Assembly: GCA_013396655.1 (NCBI GenBank)
Contig: WBMV01004256.1
Coordinates: forward strand, 112,871-176,870
Source of the DNA: Campylorhamphus procurvoides
Lineage: Eukaryota > Chordata > Aves > Passeriformes > Dendrocolaptidae
Reading direction: 5' to 3'
DNA length: 64,000 nt
Of the stretch, positions 51,200 through 63,927 are shown piece by piece (position 1 is the stretch's first letter; each line of letters begins with the position of its first letter). A model generated the notes under the pieces. It did not search any database, had not been told where the DNA came from, and was given only the letters and a program-made list of their open reading frames with translations. The position numbers were made by a program, and so were the translations under genes.

Positions 51200-52107
51200 T
51201 GTTATAGTTTCAAAGTCTTTCATGGATTTTTTTTTCCCTCTCCCTTACCAACACAGTGGTTTGGGAGTTGGAGAGCCAGGATCAGATGGTTTGTTGAAGC
51301 CCAGCCCACCACCTTCTCCCACAGCCAACTGTCTAAAGACTAACCAAAGGGATGGCTAATAGTTTTGCACTCCAATGTGATGACTGGGTAGAGGACTGGG
51401 GGAGGTTGGAGTGGAGAGAAAGGTTTTTCCTGGTGTTGGCCACCCTTCTAGGTCTGTGTGGGTGCCAGCTGCTGTTTGCTGGGCTGGTGGAAGCACTGGC
51501 AGGGTTTTTTTCTGGCTTACCCCCTGACTCCACATGCCTTGTGCCATTCTTTGGAGACAACACCCCTGCCTGGATTTGCTACAGACTTCTTGAGGGCCCG
51601 ATGCCATCTGCAAAGGAATTGTCAACCCACTCCCCCACCAGTGCTTCTAACAAAGAACGGTGAGAAGGTCTTCACAGTGCCCATGGGAAAGTTTAAGCCT
51701 GTCCCTTGTGGCCGCCATCCCCATATGAGTTTTGGAGCCTGCACCTCTCCTTGCTCCCTGTCTTTGCCTCACTGGAGCCTGAGAGTCACTGCAGCCACTG
51801 CCCCTTGAGGTGCGGCATCGCTTCCCACTGTCCATAAATAAAACTCTACTGAAGGGGCAGAGATAGGTCTTGATTTGTTTGAAAGTTTGGTTATAGTGTT
51901 GCTGTTTGGTTTGTTCTGGTTTTGTTTGTTTGTTATACATATATATATATTTGTAGTAAAGAATTGTTATCCTTTTCCTCTACATTTTCTGATTAAACTT
52001 TCTTAATTTCAAAGGTTGTGGTGGTTTTTGAGAAGAGGCCCCCTTCCTAGCCCAGAAGGATTCCTCACTTTCCCTGATAGACATCTTGATTTCTTTCAGA
52101 CTGAGAC
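51200..52107 (+). mobile_element. ERV LTR related at its 3' end to 40674-41144
   Basis: The proposed ends are TGTTATAGTTTCAAAG and CAGACTGAGACA, about 908 bp, flanked by GTGAA (left) and GTGAC (right), four of five matching. The AATAAA in CCATAAATAAAACTC lies near 51835. The 3' region has TATACATATATATATA and AAAGAATTGTTATCCTTTTC, like the LTR at 40.7-41.1 kb. ORFs of 76-116 codons at 51333-51940 are not genes. The left end is the less certain one. Confidence 0.55.
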
Positions 52108-55100
52108 AGTGACTTAACAAGAAACAGATGACTTCTCTTGCATTATAAAACATGATGGAATTGCACTTAATTCCCCTCTTATTACTGTTAAAGAAATCTC
52201 CTTTCCTAGAAGCAATATTTTGATCCACGCAAGCTTGAGGCATAGGTTCTACAGGACAATTTACCCATGGCTTGTGAAACAATGCATTTGCATCAATATC
52301 TTATTCTCTTTGAGAATATATAATTTAAAATGTAGTTCTGCTCTTTGTTAGGAAATTCTTCATAGTCTGGGCCAGATACAGTTAATGATCTCCTGTAGTG
52401 TATCTGGAGCCCAGTTTGCCCTTATGCTGCTCCAGCTGTTAGTCTCAATTTATTCATGGACCTATCAGATTTTCTAGATTGTGTGTGACCTTCACTGAAT
52501 GCATCTTTCCCTCATGCTTCCTTCCATTGGTGTCTAAATATCATTAATTTACAGTACAATGTTTTCCTTCCTTGCTGATACACTCCATGCTAGACAGAGC
52601 TGGGCAACTTGTGTGTCAGCATTAAGAGGTCGTGGAGCCAGTGAAGACCCACAGTGGGATGATAGGAAATTATCCTTCAACAAGGCCAAAACCAGAGAAT
52701 ACTTCCTACACACCAGGAAGTCCCCACACCATATGATCCTGAATATGGTGGGGTCTTGCACATTGGCTGAGATGCCCATTTGGAGACTTGCAAGTTGCTC
52801 CTGTGGCACTCATGACCACATTTAACATAATGTGATTGTGTGGTAAAAACAGGGCAATGTGTCAATTAATTTGTATATAAGATTTAAAAATATGTTTGGA
52901 GTTTTTTGTTTACAAATCTCTTCTGGTTGCAATCTCTTCTGGTCTTCTTATTTAAGAACTCAACTCTACAAATACATTTATAAAGAAATTTACATCACAC
53001 TTCAATTTATGTGAAATTATAAAACCGCACAAGAAACCGTGAAGGACTGAAGTGAGAACATACGTCCTCTAAGCACACTACTATTCCTACAGTCAGAATT
53101 ACATCCTGTTCCAAAACTGTGCAGCTATTTTGTCTATATATCAATCAAGATTTGCACGTTTACACACCAGATGCCTACATGTGATCCAATGGCCATTACC
53201 ATTTTTGCATTAGAGGAAAGACAGATTACATTAGTCTGGAGCCAACTGTTTGTAAAACTGTTGTAAAAGAAGTATACACAGAGGAATAGTGATCACAAAT
53301 CACCTATGAAGCATATTGACCCAAATCTTGCCACTTAGTTTAAGAGATTCAAATTTAGACCTGATAAGCACCTGCTGTGAGAAGGGGTAGCTGCTTGTCA
53401 TCTCCAAGACCCAGCAAGCACATGTGAATTCAGCAAACTCTAGTAGCAAAAAAAGCCTTCAGACTATAGCCATTTGCTTGTCACTTTCATTTAGGAGTCA
53501 GGTTCTTCACGAAGCCTCAGAAACATTCACAGATGACCTGGTAACTTGATGTATCAGAACAAGTATTATAGTCACTGAGCGTATACCCTGAAGAGGAGAG
53601 AATGTAGAAGATAATTTGTTTAAAATAAAATTCCATTAAAAACATGACTCACTGAGGATTAGGTAAGTTTTTTGGAAGTCTCTTACCCCGTAACAATAAC
53701 ACAGGCATTTTGGAAAGTCCCTCTCCTCACAGTTTCAAAAAATCTCATCAAGTTGCTCAAAAAGAAAATCCTTGCACTTCCATAGATGTCTCGGCAATGG
53801 AGAGCTTTAAAAACTCACCTTTGTGTTGTCATTTCTCTTATACAGAATAAAAGAGGAAATTACGCTAGAGTGTAATTCAAAAGAATAACAGGATCAACCT
53901 TTGTATTCTTTCTCAACAGCCCAAAGATTACATGTTCCCATTACCTTTGGGGTGTGTTAGAAAAATCCCTAGTGTAATTTCCAGCTAAGCTTCTTCAGAA
54001 AGAAGTCTTGTTCCTGTCCTCCAAAGGCTTTAAGTGATGTAACTTAAAGAACATCAAGCATAGGAGATGCACAGGCAAGGGCGACTCACATCACAGAAAC
54101 ATTTACATAGTGCTCTTAACCACTAACATGGGAAGACCCATTCAATCCTCAGGAGCAAAAGTTTCTTCCATCAAAAGAAAATTGGCTAGCGTCCCATCTG
54201 TGTCCATCTGCATGAAGAAGCTATTGCAAAACAAACAAGTCAGATGTGATTTTAAAGTACAATAGCCATTTGTCTTATTTCTCTTGCCATGCTGGCTCCA
54301 GAAGGTTACACTAGGGTGCTACAGAAGCTGCTATTCACAGCTGGACAGGTTGCCTCTCATTCAGAGGTTTCTGCCTCCATTATTCATAAAACAACTGCTG
54401 GGCCATTACAAATTACATGCTAAAATTAAGGGAAAACATCAGGCATAAATCATGACTAAGAATGCATATTTGTCCCAGGTAGTCCTAGGTATCCTAAGCA
54501 ATGTCAAGGCCATAGAATAAATAAGATTTGTACATAGCCTGAAAAAAAATCTGTCAACAAGGATTCATAGGATGCCTTGTGCTGGATCTGTGAACAGGGT
54601 GAAAATCTGAGTTGCCCCAGGAGTCTTCACCAAGCCAATTTAAATATAACCAATGTCCATACCAAAACCAATGTCTTTCACACCATCTCATTTGCGATGC
54701 TTCTTTCATAAATGACCCTTCACAGACCAACAGAATTCTATTTGTCCCATGTAGGCAGTTATTTTTTAAATAGCTAATTACATAAAAATAACTTCACACA
54801 TAGACAACCCTCCAATGACTGTAAGATCTTTTGATATATCTATGAGTCTTTAGATTTTAGTCTGAATGGTAAAAGGAGTGTATGTGGCTTTTTACCAAAG
54901 GGAAGTACAACCCAAAATACTTTTAAACCAAAAACTTCTTCTCACCTTCTCCTCACCTTCTCATTCCTATTTTAGTATTAGTAAATAATAAAAATTAAAT
55001 AAAATTAAGTTAATGAAAGTTATTTTTGAAATAGATTTTTGATTATGCTCTTTGTTCTGGTTTGGGGTCCTTTAAGTAATGACAGATAAAACTCTCCTCT

Positions 55101-57450
55101 ATGGGTACAAATAGAGTTTGAAAGGTAACACATTATTTCAGGTGATTGGCCAGAATTAGTTTTTCTGATGCTTCAGAATTATTTCTATGTCTTCTAAGAG
55201 AAGGTTGTTTCTATTCATGTAGAAGAACCTCCATTCTAGCATCTGAAAAGGCAAGGACAGCAATACTTTGCATTCCTGTCAGGCTGTGTGATAATCCTCA
55301 TGCTGCATTTTGCTTATCATATTGGGGCTTCAAAAGAGGTAAATATTATAACTTTATAATATGCCATTATGGCTTCCAAAACAATGTCTTCTCCTTGGTG
55401 ACCAGTGCAAAGAAGGGAGAATCCTAAATAGCCATTTTTATTATTCACATATTCTTAATATCATCTCCCTGTAATGAAGTCATCAACATTATAAGGAGTG
55501 TTAGGACTGGTTCAAAATGTTTTTGACAAGAGTATCACATACAATGTGTTACAGGGAACATGCTGAAATGGCATATGTGAGGACTTCAATACTGGATCCC
55601 TAGCAAATTTAGCCTCTTCTGAAAAACAAAACACATTTTCTGGGAAGACAAGGGGTTCACTTGACAACCACAACTCTGAAGAGTTATTGCCCCTGGAAGA
55701 GTTGTGACAGTGCTGGGTTAATAGTTGAACTTGATAATATTAATATTAGAGGTATTTTGCAATTATTTTTTTTAGGGTTTTTTTTTTTTTTGAGTTTTAG
55801 TTAATGAAGCTAAACACCTGTAGGGGTTGAAAAATATGTTGTGGTTGTAAGTACAGAACCACTCAGGTCATAGAGCTGGGATTCTGAAGATGAAGGTGCA
55901 GATTGCCATGTGGCTTGCAGATGCCTACCCACTCCTGTTAAGATGCCAGTGAGATCATGGTCATGCTCCAAACAATTTGAAGCTGCCCAGGGAGAAAGCA
56001 CAGAAGTGCTGTAGGTCTCAAGGTCCCAGGCTCCATGCTTTGTGGTGACCTTAATGTTGTGTGTGCTTTCACACGTGTCTCCCTCACGGTTTTCTGGGCA
56101 TGTCCCTCATCGTGTGTTTCCCCATCACCCTGGAATCCTCCCTGGATAAATAAGCCATTCTCAGCACTGCCAGCTTTCCCGACAGCAGTAGTTCAAGCCT
56201 TGCCATGAGGCAGATGCCAGCTTTTCCTCATGTGTTTCTTCCTTCCTCAACCACCTTCCATTTTGGACAAATGAGTTTACAACTGTTTCATCTTCATGTT
56301 TCTCTACATGGCTGCAAGGCCAGGCTTCAGCACAGGTACTGCCCTCCACTGCTTTTAGTGAGACAAAGTTGTGCCCAGTGACAAAGTGATGGGAATTGTG
56401 GAAATCCTAGAGACAAGCAAGAAAACAAGACAGAGTGAGCACCTAAGGGGGGACGAGGCATGGGAAGGATTGAGTCCTGGCACAGCATTGCCATCACAGG
56501 GGCAGGGGCTCAGGTGGGGAAGATGGTATGAGCCACACAGGACCGCTACAGAGGGAAAACATGGCAGAATAGCAAAAAACTCTGCATGACAGCCCCTGGT
56601 CTCACGTGGGACTGGAGCAGAGGTGCTGCTATGCATGAAATGTCACACAGAACTGAAATAAGGGTTGGAAGATAGATTTTTATTTCCTTGCAGTTTGACT
56701 ATTTTATTTTTTAACCTGCAACAAATTAATATGTGTAGCTCAAATATATCTTAAATTGTTACTGACATGTTTTCAGTATGTGAGAATTCATTAGTTTAAC
56801 AAGACTTATATTCCATTCATAATTATAGCCCTCAATAAAGGAAGATCATTAGTCTGCTGAAGTTTTTCTAGGAGTTAACAAGATGGTTAATGTCAAAGAA
56901 CGCTTTTAAAGATAGAGAGAGGTTATAGATAATGTTATTAGCTAGAAATATGAAAGGCTTAAAGTCTTAACTAAAATCTGAACATCAGTATGAAATGTAT
57001 GTCTCCATTAACTGCTACAGTACCTTTCTGTTCTGTTTCCTAGCTTTGTTAACACAATGGGCTATCAACATATCCTCAATGAACTGAAATGGTTATTTAA
57101 TTTTATCACAACTCTACCTATCTTCAAATAAACATTTCGGAACAGTCTTCTTCTGCTGTATTCTGTAGTCTCTTTCATATCTCAGGGAAGCTGCTATCAG
57201 ATCATTCTTAATCCATAGTAATAGGAGATAAAATTTTAAGTAAACCTAGTGTGGAGAATAGTATTTGTGTCACAGTTGTTTTATTAGATGTTCTAGAGAT
57301 GTAAAGAGAAACCATTCTTCTAACAGTAGACAATATGTATATGTGGTGCTCACATAGGAAAACTATTGAGAACATTTTTGTACTTACTGTCAAAATTTCT
57401 GAAACAGTATTAATATTCATGGTTTCATTTTTTCTATCACCATTCTTTAG
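52108..57450. other. non-coding stretch
   Basis: No gene identified. A 13-mer AATCTCTTCTGGT is tandemly repeated at 52914-52942. A GC-richer block at about 55.85-56.65 kb has several overlapping ORFs and may be an unclassified retroelement remnant. The rest is AT-rich and featureless to the eye. Confidence 0.45.
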
Positions 57451-57599
57451 GCTCCAAAATCCTGATCCTTAAAAACGATGAAGAGAATACAAACCCCTTT
57501 AATTTTATTGATAGTATCTTAGGCATTAGCGTCACTGAGGCCAGACTTAACCAAACGCAAAACATGATCTGTGCACAAGCTGAATACCATGGGTGCAAG
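57451..57599 (+). other. exon-like segment, unidentified
   Basis: A plus-strand interval of 149 nt between a good acceptor (TTTTTTCTATCACCATTCTTTAG) and a near-consensus donor (TGCAAG/GTAAGC). One frame is fully open (2 nt plus 49 codons): it starts SKILILKNDEENTNPFNFID and includes an NQT sequon and GISVTEARL. The other two plus-strand frames are stopped. The composition is protein-like but the family is not recognised. A neighbouring exon was not found. Confidence 0.25.
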
Positions 57600-60113
57600 G
57601 TAAGCTAGAGCTTTGGCACTTCTTGCTCTTCCTGAAGCATATTATACTGCCTGCAACGTGTTGTCCTGAAGATAGGGCTCCGTTTGGGGTTGTATGAGTA
57701 GACTTTGTTGCTATTCTCTCATCTTCTTAGCTGAAACTTTGACTTGAACTGCAGTAGAGTCCCAAATAAACCGCATGACAGTATTCAAGATGCAGAAGAG
57801 ATTAAAAGGAATCAGGCAATCTCTGGAACAGACAAGAATACTTTATGCATTCTAGAGATGTATTTCCTTTATAGGCTATATCTAATGATACCCAAAATAC
57901 CATCTCCCACACCCTCCCAGGACTTACGAAGAGAAAGAAAGAGATAAGTGAAATGACATCTATCTATGCCATCACAGAAACAACCCTGTAATTTTTTTTC
58001 CTGTCTCAAAAATTCACATGTAGCTTAGCCTTTCCCTGAGTACTTTTTAGGACACACAACTCCAATCAGACTGTGAAGTCATCTTAGTTTATGAGTCAAG
58101 CTATCATACCTGCAATACAAGATTATAGGATACTGCACTATTTCCCAAGTTGAAAATGACCTACTATATAGCTACATTGCTATTGAGCCATACTGGAATT
58201 ATACATATCTGGCCCATGCAAGAAGACTGGAATTTGCATCCCAGGAATTGAGAATATCTTCCAGGTTCCAAAGATGTATAAAAAATCAAACATAAAACTT
58301 TTCCTTCTAGCACCAAACTTCCTTAAAGTTACTGTGTCTGAATTGATTACTCAGCAAGTTTATGCATAGCCACTGACAGAAACATGAATCAGTGCTAAAA
58401 CCACATACTATTTTGACTAACATTGGAAGAAAACCAGTTAGACCTGCTGGATGTTTTGACATATCTTGCTTAATCAAAGTGAGTTCATGAGTTAATCTTT
58501 TATGGCAGTAAGAAATCAGCTCAGAAGAAATTCAGTCTAGAAAGAGCAGCCAGTAGTCTCTGTTAAAGCAATCATGACATTGACTCTGTTCATTTAATAA
58601 TTCCAGATAACAGGGGAACATGCTCAGACAAAAATCTATTTTAAAACCCTCAGATTTTTACGAGAATTCAAGATTGCTTTTCAATAAATTATGGTTTTTT
58701 TTAAAGATCTCTGTTAACATTAAGCATGTTTGTGATGCTCGTGTTGCAAAGAAGTTGTACAATGAATACAGCATGTATTCAAAAATGAGAAAATATTCTC
58801 AGCATTAAAGGTTTGTTTTATTTCCTACACACGTACATAATAACCTTAGCAATTTAGGAATAAAGTACTCATCTGGTTTTCAGTAAATATTTCAGTAGTT
58901 CCATGAAATGTAATTCCCACTTTATTATTACACAAGTGACAGTCTGAAGGGATTAACAAATTCTCAGCTTTTTCCTCCTGTGTCAAAAGAAACAGATCCT
59001 TTCCATCAACAGACACAGTCATGGAAGGCAGAGAATGTATTGTTTATCATAAATGCTGGCTGCTGTTAAAATTATTCCTGCCATTTTGCAACACAAGCTA
59101 ATGAGTAAAAGATGCAATTTTAATAAATAAAACCTCTTATCAATGTCTAATTCTCGTGGTCTTGCAGATCCTTAATTAGACTCCACAACAAGCCCCTATG
59201 TGTGAAGGATTTTTAAGATTCAAAGAGCAACTTTAATTGGTCCTTCAGTAGAAAAATCTTCTGCGTTCCAGAAGCAAAATGTTTATTTATGCAAATATTG
59301 ACACTTCAGATGCAAACCAAAGTCAATAGCAAACCTATTTTTTCCCTCTAAAATACACAGGGGACTAAGTAAAGGGACTGCTGGTGTAAACATACTTTTA
59401 GAGGTGTCAGTCTCCAGATATGGAATCCAGGATATGTAGTTATAAAATTATTGTTACGAGGTAGCAGTTTTAATTACTATGTAATTTTAATTACCAAATT
59501 ACTGAAGTGTGTAGTCTGGAGAATGTAGTAATGGACCAGATCTCCTATTTTTAAATCAAATTATCTTATTTTCATGGCTTTTAAGACTCCACAGTTAATG
59601 AAGATGAAAAATGGTACATTCAAACAAAATATTCCATTGCTTCCTATTTGTCTGCCCATTGGATACATGTAGCAAAAACATTTCCACACCTAACAAAGAA
59701 CGTTTTATTCCTTTTAAATTACTGGAGTGTTTCAGTATTCCATTAAACTCATTACATGCTTTTGGTAATATTTTTGCAGCTAACATTGCATTAGAGACTT
59801 TTACGATGATGTCATTGCACTGGACAGATTGTTGTCTAGGAAGGTTTATTCTCTTTGATGCCATGTTTTGGTATCCTTTTCAAACAATGAGCATCTATAG
59901 GATAGAAAGGATGAAGAGGCTGGGCAGACTTGACTGTCAAGACTACGAGTGAAAGAGACGGAAGCAAAGCACTGCTGATTTTCACAGCTCAGAAAGTTTT
60001 TATGTTACATTTCTTCCACAGTTTCCTTCGGGAAAAAGACTGAAAATATAGGCTGCTGTCACCCTTCCCTCAAGAAAGAAGAGCACTTCCATTTTATATA
60101 ATCTCATAGTGAA
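57600..60113. other. AT-rich non-coding stretch
   Basis: No gene, RNA or classifiable repeat seen. Overlapping frames at 59.6-59.95 kb on both strands are not recognised. Confidence 0.5.
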
Positions 60114-60170
60114 GATGTGGGTTCAGATCCCCTCAGGCAGAGCAGGGATGTGAACTGGTTTTCCCACATC
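60114..60170. repeat. hairpin-forming SINE-like fragment
   Basis: GATGTGGG (60114-60121) pairs exactly with CCCACATC (60163-60170). TTCAGATCCC (60122-60131) pairs with GGGATGTGAA (60145-60154) at nine of ten positions, leaving an 8-nt bulge and a 13-nt loop. The wording (GGGTTCAGATCC, GGGATGTGAAC, CCCACATCCTCAGTGAATGC) resembles tRNA-derived SINE sequence of amniotes with B-box-like motifs. The family name is not certain. Confidence 0.45.
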
Positions 60171-60656
60171 CTCAGTGAATGCCCCAGCCATCCGAGTACT
60201 GGAAAGTGCTGAGGTTATTCTTTCTCCCAGTCTGCGAACAGAAACTTTCGATTCTAATGCTACTCATGAAAAGTGATGGGCGCTAAAATATTGCAGAACT
60301 GTCAAAAGAAACTGCTTATCTGCCCTAAATAGGCCTTTTAAATTTATTTTACTTATTTAATTAGAAAGCAACTATTACACAGAGGATCATTCATCCATTT
60401 TCTGCATTCAAGGTAGTAAGCCCAGCTGCTCAAAACTATTCTTTCCCAGAGAGCTAAACTCTGTCATCCCTGTCAGGACACAGGTATTGTTTTATATTCA
60501 TATTATATTTATATTTTTATATATTGTTTTTATCCCCTCACATAACCTTATTGGTCGTTCTACTCTTGTGCCTCAGGGACAAACACAGGATTTTATGTTC
60601 TTCTTCATTTGTTCCTTGAGTTTTCCTGTACTGTGTTGAAGAAATGTATAGGTCAC

Positions 60657-60842
60657 CCATGTTTTTTCTCCACCTTGACAGAGCACTGGGACATCAGTTC
60701 CATCTGGCCTGACAGAGCCAGTCCTGCTTTAATGGCCACTCCATCACCCACTGATATCTTCATGCAGCACTCTGGGGAGGCACCTCCTTCAATCACTTTG
60801 CATTTGAAGTCTGTTGCTGGGACCCAACTCTCATCACGTATT
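60657..60842 (-). other. possible gasdermin N-domain-like exon or its remnant
   Basis: A minus-strand interval of 186 nt between a good acceptor (CAGATACTTTTCTCAG) and donor (CATGG/GTGACC), with one frame open throughout (1 nt, 61 codons, 2 nt). It includes WVPATDFKCKVIEGGASPE, then MKISVGDGVAIKAGLALSGQ. Gasdermin N-terminal domains have, just after the conserved FTL.D.L stretch, an F...V.G segment followed by alternating beta-strand residues of this kind. The frame continues upstream to about 60895 with GFMLRGYTDTFL, which could correspond to that stretch. Gasdermins are cell-death executors that form membrane pores after cleavage. No other gasdermin exon was found nearby, so this may be an isolated remnant or a false match. 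Confidence 0.28.
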
Positions 60843-60895
60843 CTGAGAAAAGTATCTGTGTATCCTCTGAGCATAAAGCCTCTTCCCCAAGTATC

Positions 60896-63022
60896 CTCTC
60901 ATTTTTGTTCTCAGAAAGAGAATGAAAATGCTTATTGAAACTAAACTTGCCTACTGAAACTAAACTTCTAATTTACTTCTTTAAGATGAGAGAATGATTT
61001 TTTTTATCTTGGTCTATTTTCATATAAAAGCACTTATGCTAAAAATTAGATAGCTCTCTATTTCCCATTTTGCAATTTAACTTGTAAACCTAACTACGAA
61101 AATTGTCTGTGCAATTACAGAGGTGGATTTTTTCATTTGTTGACATATTTCTAAAATATCAGAAAGTAATCAAAATATTGAAACAATAAAGCATCATAAT
61201 TAACTTTTATTAAAAAGGGATAGTCATGTAAAACTTTTACACTCCAAAATCATAGTAATAAAGTATGCCTAATATTAATACTGAAAGTTCTGAAATAATT
61301 GCGATAAATTAAAGCTACTTTGTATTTAAAACCACTTTGTTAGTTCTAGAAAGAACTCCTGGGAGCTGGAAAACCACAGTGATAACCACACTTATTCTGA
61401 GGGAGAATATTTTACCTAAGTACAATTTCCCCACAAATTTCCAATTCTACACTTAGATTTCTGATTTTCCAAACCACAGGCATGCTCATATTTTGACTGG
61501 GCAACCTACATTTCCAAGTCTGGAGGCTCATGACTGGAGGGTTTGATGTCACATCTGTTATTAGGCATCTTCCAAATGCCTCCATCTCTTTTCTGTCACT
61601 CTGGTACTTAAGCTCTTCTGAGAAGCCTCCCTCAGTGCTCTCCTAGTATCATGCCACATGCAGAAGACTGGCTCATGCATTTCCTCCTCATTCTCTGCTT
61701 CCCCGAGTCCTACATAATGTAAAAATGTAAAGAACATTAACCACCATGTAGACTCCTCATTGACTGAAAGGTTCCTTGTGGTTATCACTGTAATCTCTTT
61801 TTACACCGTCTTAATACTTCTTATATGGACTCGTACATTAAACTAGAAGTAAAACGATTTCAGAAATCTATCATTAACCCAAGCACCAAGTTTTATTTCT
61901 AATTCAGATTTAACTTCCTGAACTAGTTTGGTGAATATTGAATACAATAACCCATACCAGAAGATGACTTCTGGATGTTTTCCAAGTCAAAGTAAATTAA
62001 TATATACTGGTTTTTTTTCATTAGCACATGATCAGCTAGTTTCAAAACAAAAGGTAAAATGTAACTAAATGTAACACTGGACTTTCTTAATGCTGATGTC
62101 AGCAGCAAAGATTTAAATTCTCCTTCCATCATTGTCCTGTATTTTCAGAAAAAAAAATCCAAGAAACAAAAAAAAGTAGAGAACTAAAATAATCTGATAA
62201 TGAAATACATAATATCACATAAACATAGTGATGGAAGATACAAACTGCACTGAAGTTTTTTAAGCACTTTCTGAAAAATATTAGCACTGAAAAAGTTGGA
62301 CCTTCAACTATTATGTGGGCACTTCAGGGATGAGATGCAGTATTTGCCTACCTAGCTCAGAGTCAGGTGAAAAAGGGATGTCTTTGCAGTCAATAACAAT
62401 GCAAAACTTTTCTTTGGACATTACAGTTTTGCATTGACAATTGCACCTTCAAAAGAATTTTATCAGAAAAGCAGAAAACCACCATGCTTTGTGCTTAGCT
62501 GTAAAATCTCTTTGGCAGGTTCTGATATGGACCTGTTACACACGTCCCTGTATAAAATCGTATGTGTCACTGACTTCTCATCAGGATGAAATCTTAACCC
62601 TACCCATGTCAGATTTGTGACCTATTGAATTGTAGGCGCAATTACCTCCTTAACGCTTTTCAACATCTTCAGAGAAGACAATGAGCTGCTTCTAGCCAAG
62701 CCAAACAAACACGCACCTTCGTGGCAGATCTCACTGAGAAATTCTCCTGAGGAATGGTTTTATCTATCCTATTTTCAACGATGACTGACAGAGAGAATTG
62801 AAGAACTTTGGGGCTGGGACACAAAGAGCTACAGACGAACGGTTTCCCCTGTAAGGGGCAGTTTTGCTGTCTGCAGGTGTTGCTCCTGCTCTGGCAGCGT
62901 ATTTCCACCCAAACGAAGACACAGAGAAGCCCGTACAAAGCCGTGCTCTTCCAGTGCCCGCACACAGGCACCAGCCTGCCCAGGTGTGCCTGAGGGGGCT
63001 TTGGATTCAGGAGGTTTTCTCT
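60896..63022. other. mostly AT-rich non-coding stretch
   Basis: A minus-strand frame at 61561-61788 follows a strong acceptor near 61710 (ACATTTTTACATTATGTAG) but is not recognised. From about 62660 to 63022 the DNA becomes CpG-bearing, with a 125-codon minus-strand frame (62669-63046), unlike the CpG-poor bulk. It may be the internal edge of the adjoining retroviral LTR. Confidence 0.4.
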
Positions 63023-63300
63023 TGTGACCGCTAAAACTCTACACATTCCTAGTTAGGGGGAATAACTGAAAAACCTTTTATTGAAAGCATGCTTCACAAT
63101 ATATAGGGGTAGTAGGTGTAACAAGATAACATTTGTGCTGCGTAAGGAGTGGGGCTCTGGGTGGCTGCGTATCATAGTGTTCAGACAGGAGAAAAAGCAA
63201 AGGAATTCTTACAAATAACTACAAGCTAATTACAAACATAAAATAATTAGGGCTTTTAATCTAAGCTAGTGATTTACTAGACAAGTCTTGAATTATCTCT
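63023..63300 (-). mobile_element. probable ERV LTR, promoter/polyadenylation part (right end unknown)
   Basis: On the minus strand a TATA-like CCTATATATTG near 63100-63110 is followed about 20 nt later by AATAAA within TTTCAATAAAAGG near 63080. That close spacing is typical of compact retroviral LTRs. The sense 3' end could be the CA that corresponds to TGTGACCGCTAAAAC at 63023. The 5' end was not located and a target duplication was not found. Confidence 0.38.
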
Positions 63301-63728
63301 TCTTCTGTGAATTCTCAAGGCTTGGGGAGGAGAGCTTCTTTCCTCCCTTCACAGCTCCAAGGTCGGCTAGATAGTCCTGTTAACATCTTTCTTGTTGACA
63401 GTTTCCAGATGTTCCCACAGTGTCTTGCAGGTGGGGAGTGGGCTTTGCCCCCTGCGCCGGAGGGACCCTGCCGGGTGTGTTACGGGATCCCTCGGGACAC
63501 ACGGAGCCGAGGGGGGGAAGGCGCACCGCCCACGCATCCTTGGAGTGTTCCCTTCCTCGCTTCTCCCACTGGTCCGTGAAGCGGCGCAGAGCGACCCCTT
63601 CCAGATGTGGGGCGGGGGAAGTTTCGCTGGCAACAGCCCAGCCCACATCTGGGGGTGCGGCCGGCGCCGTGTCCGGGCGGGGCACCTCGAGCAGCCCGGG
63701 GATGCCCGCCGGGCGAGGAAGCGACGGC

Positions 63729-63905
63729 ACTCCGTGTCCCGGCAGGGCTCCCGGTCCCGGCGAGGTTCCTCATCCCGGCGGGGCTCCCCATTCCAATAGG
63801 GCTCCCCATTCCAATAGGGCTCCCCATCCCGGCGGGGCTCCCCATCCCGGCGGGGTTCCATATCTCGGCAGGATTCCGAGCGCCGCGGGACTCCATGTTC
63901 CGGCA
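63729..63905. repeat. 18-bp GC-rich minisatellite, about 10 copies
   Basis: The unit is GGGCTCCCCATCCCGGCG with diverged outer copies. The two units at 63781-63816 share a CATTCCAATA variant and the two at 63817-63852 are identical consensus units, which suggests expansion by duplicating single units. One copy (63171-63187 offset, that is 63771 plus 100) near 63871-63887 is 17 bp. The array sits about 80-250 bp upstream of the start codon, inside the island. Confidence 0.93.
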
Positions 63906-63927
63906 TGCCTCGCGGCGGCGCGGGCCC

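Noticed and set aside
51333..51940. Cluster of ORFs on both strands, up to 116 codons
   Set aside because: Within the LTR proposed at 51200-52107; compositions are Ser/Pro/Thr-rich by-products of GC-richer repeat sequence.
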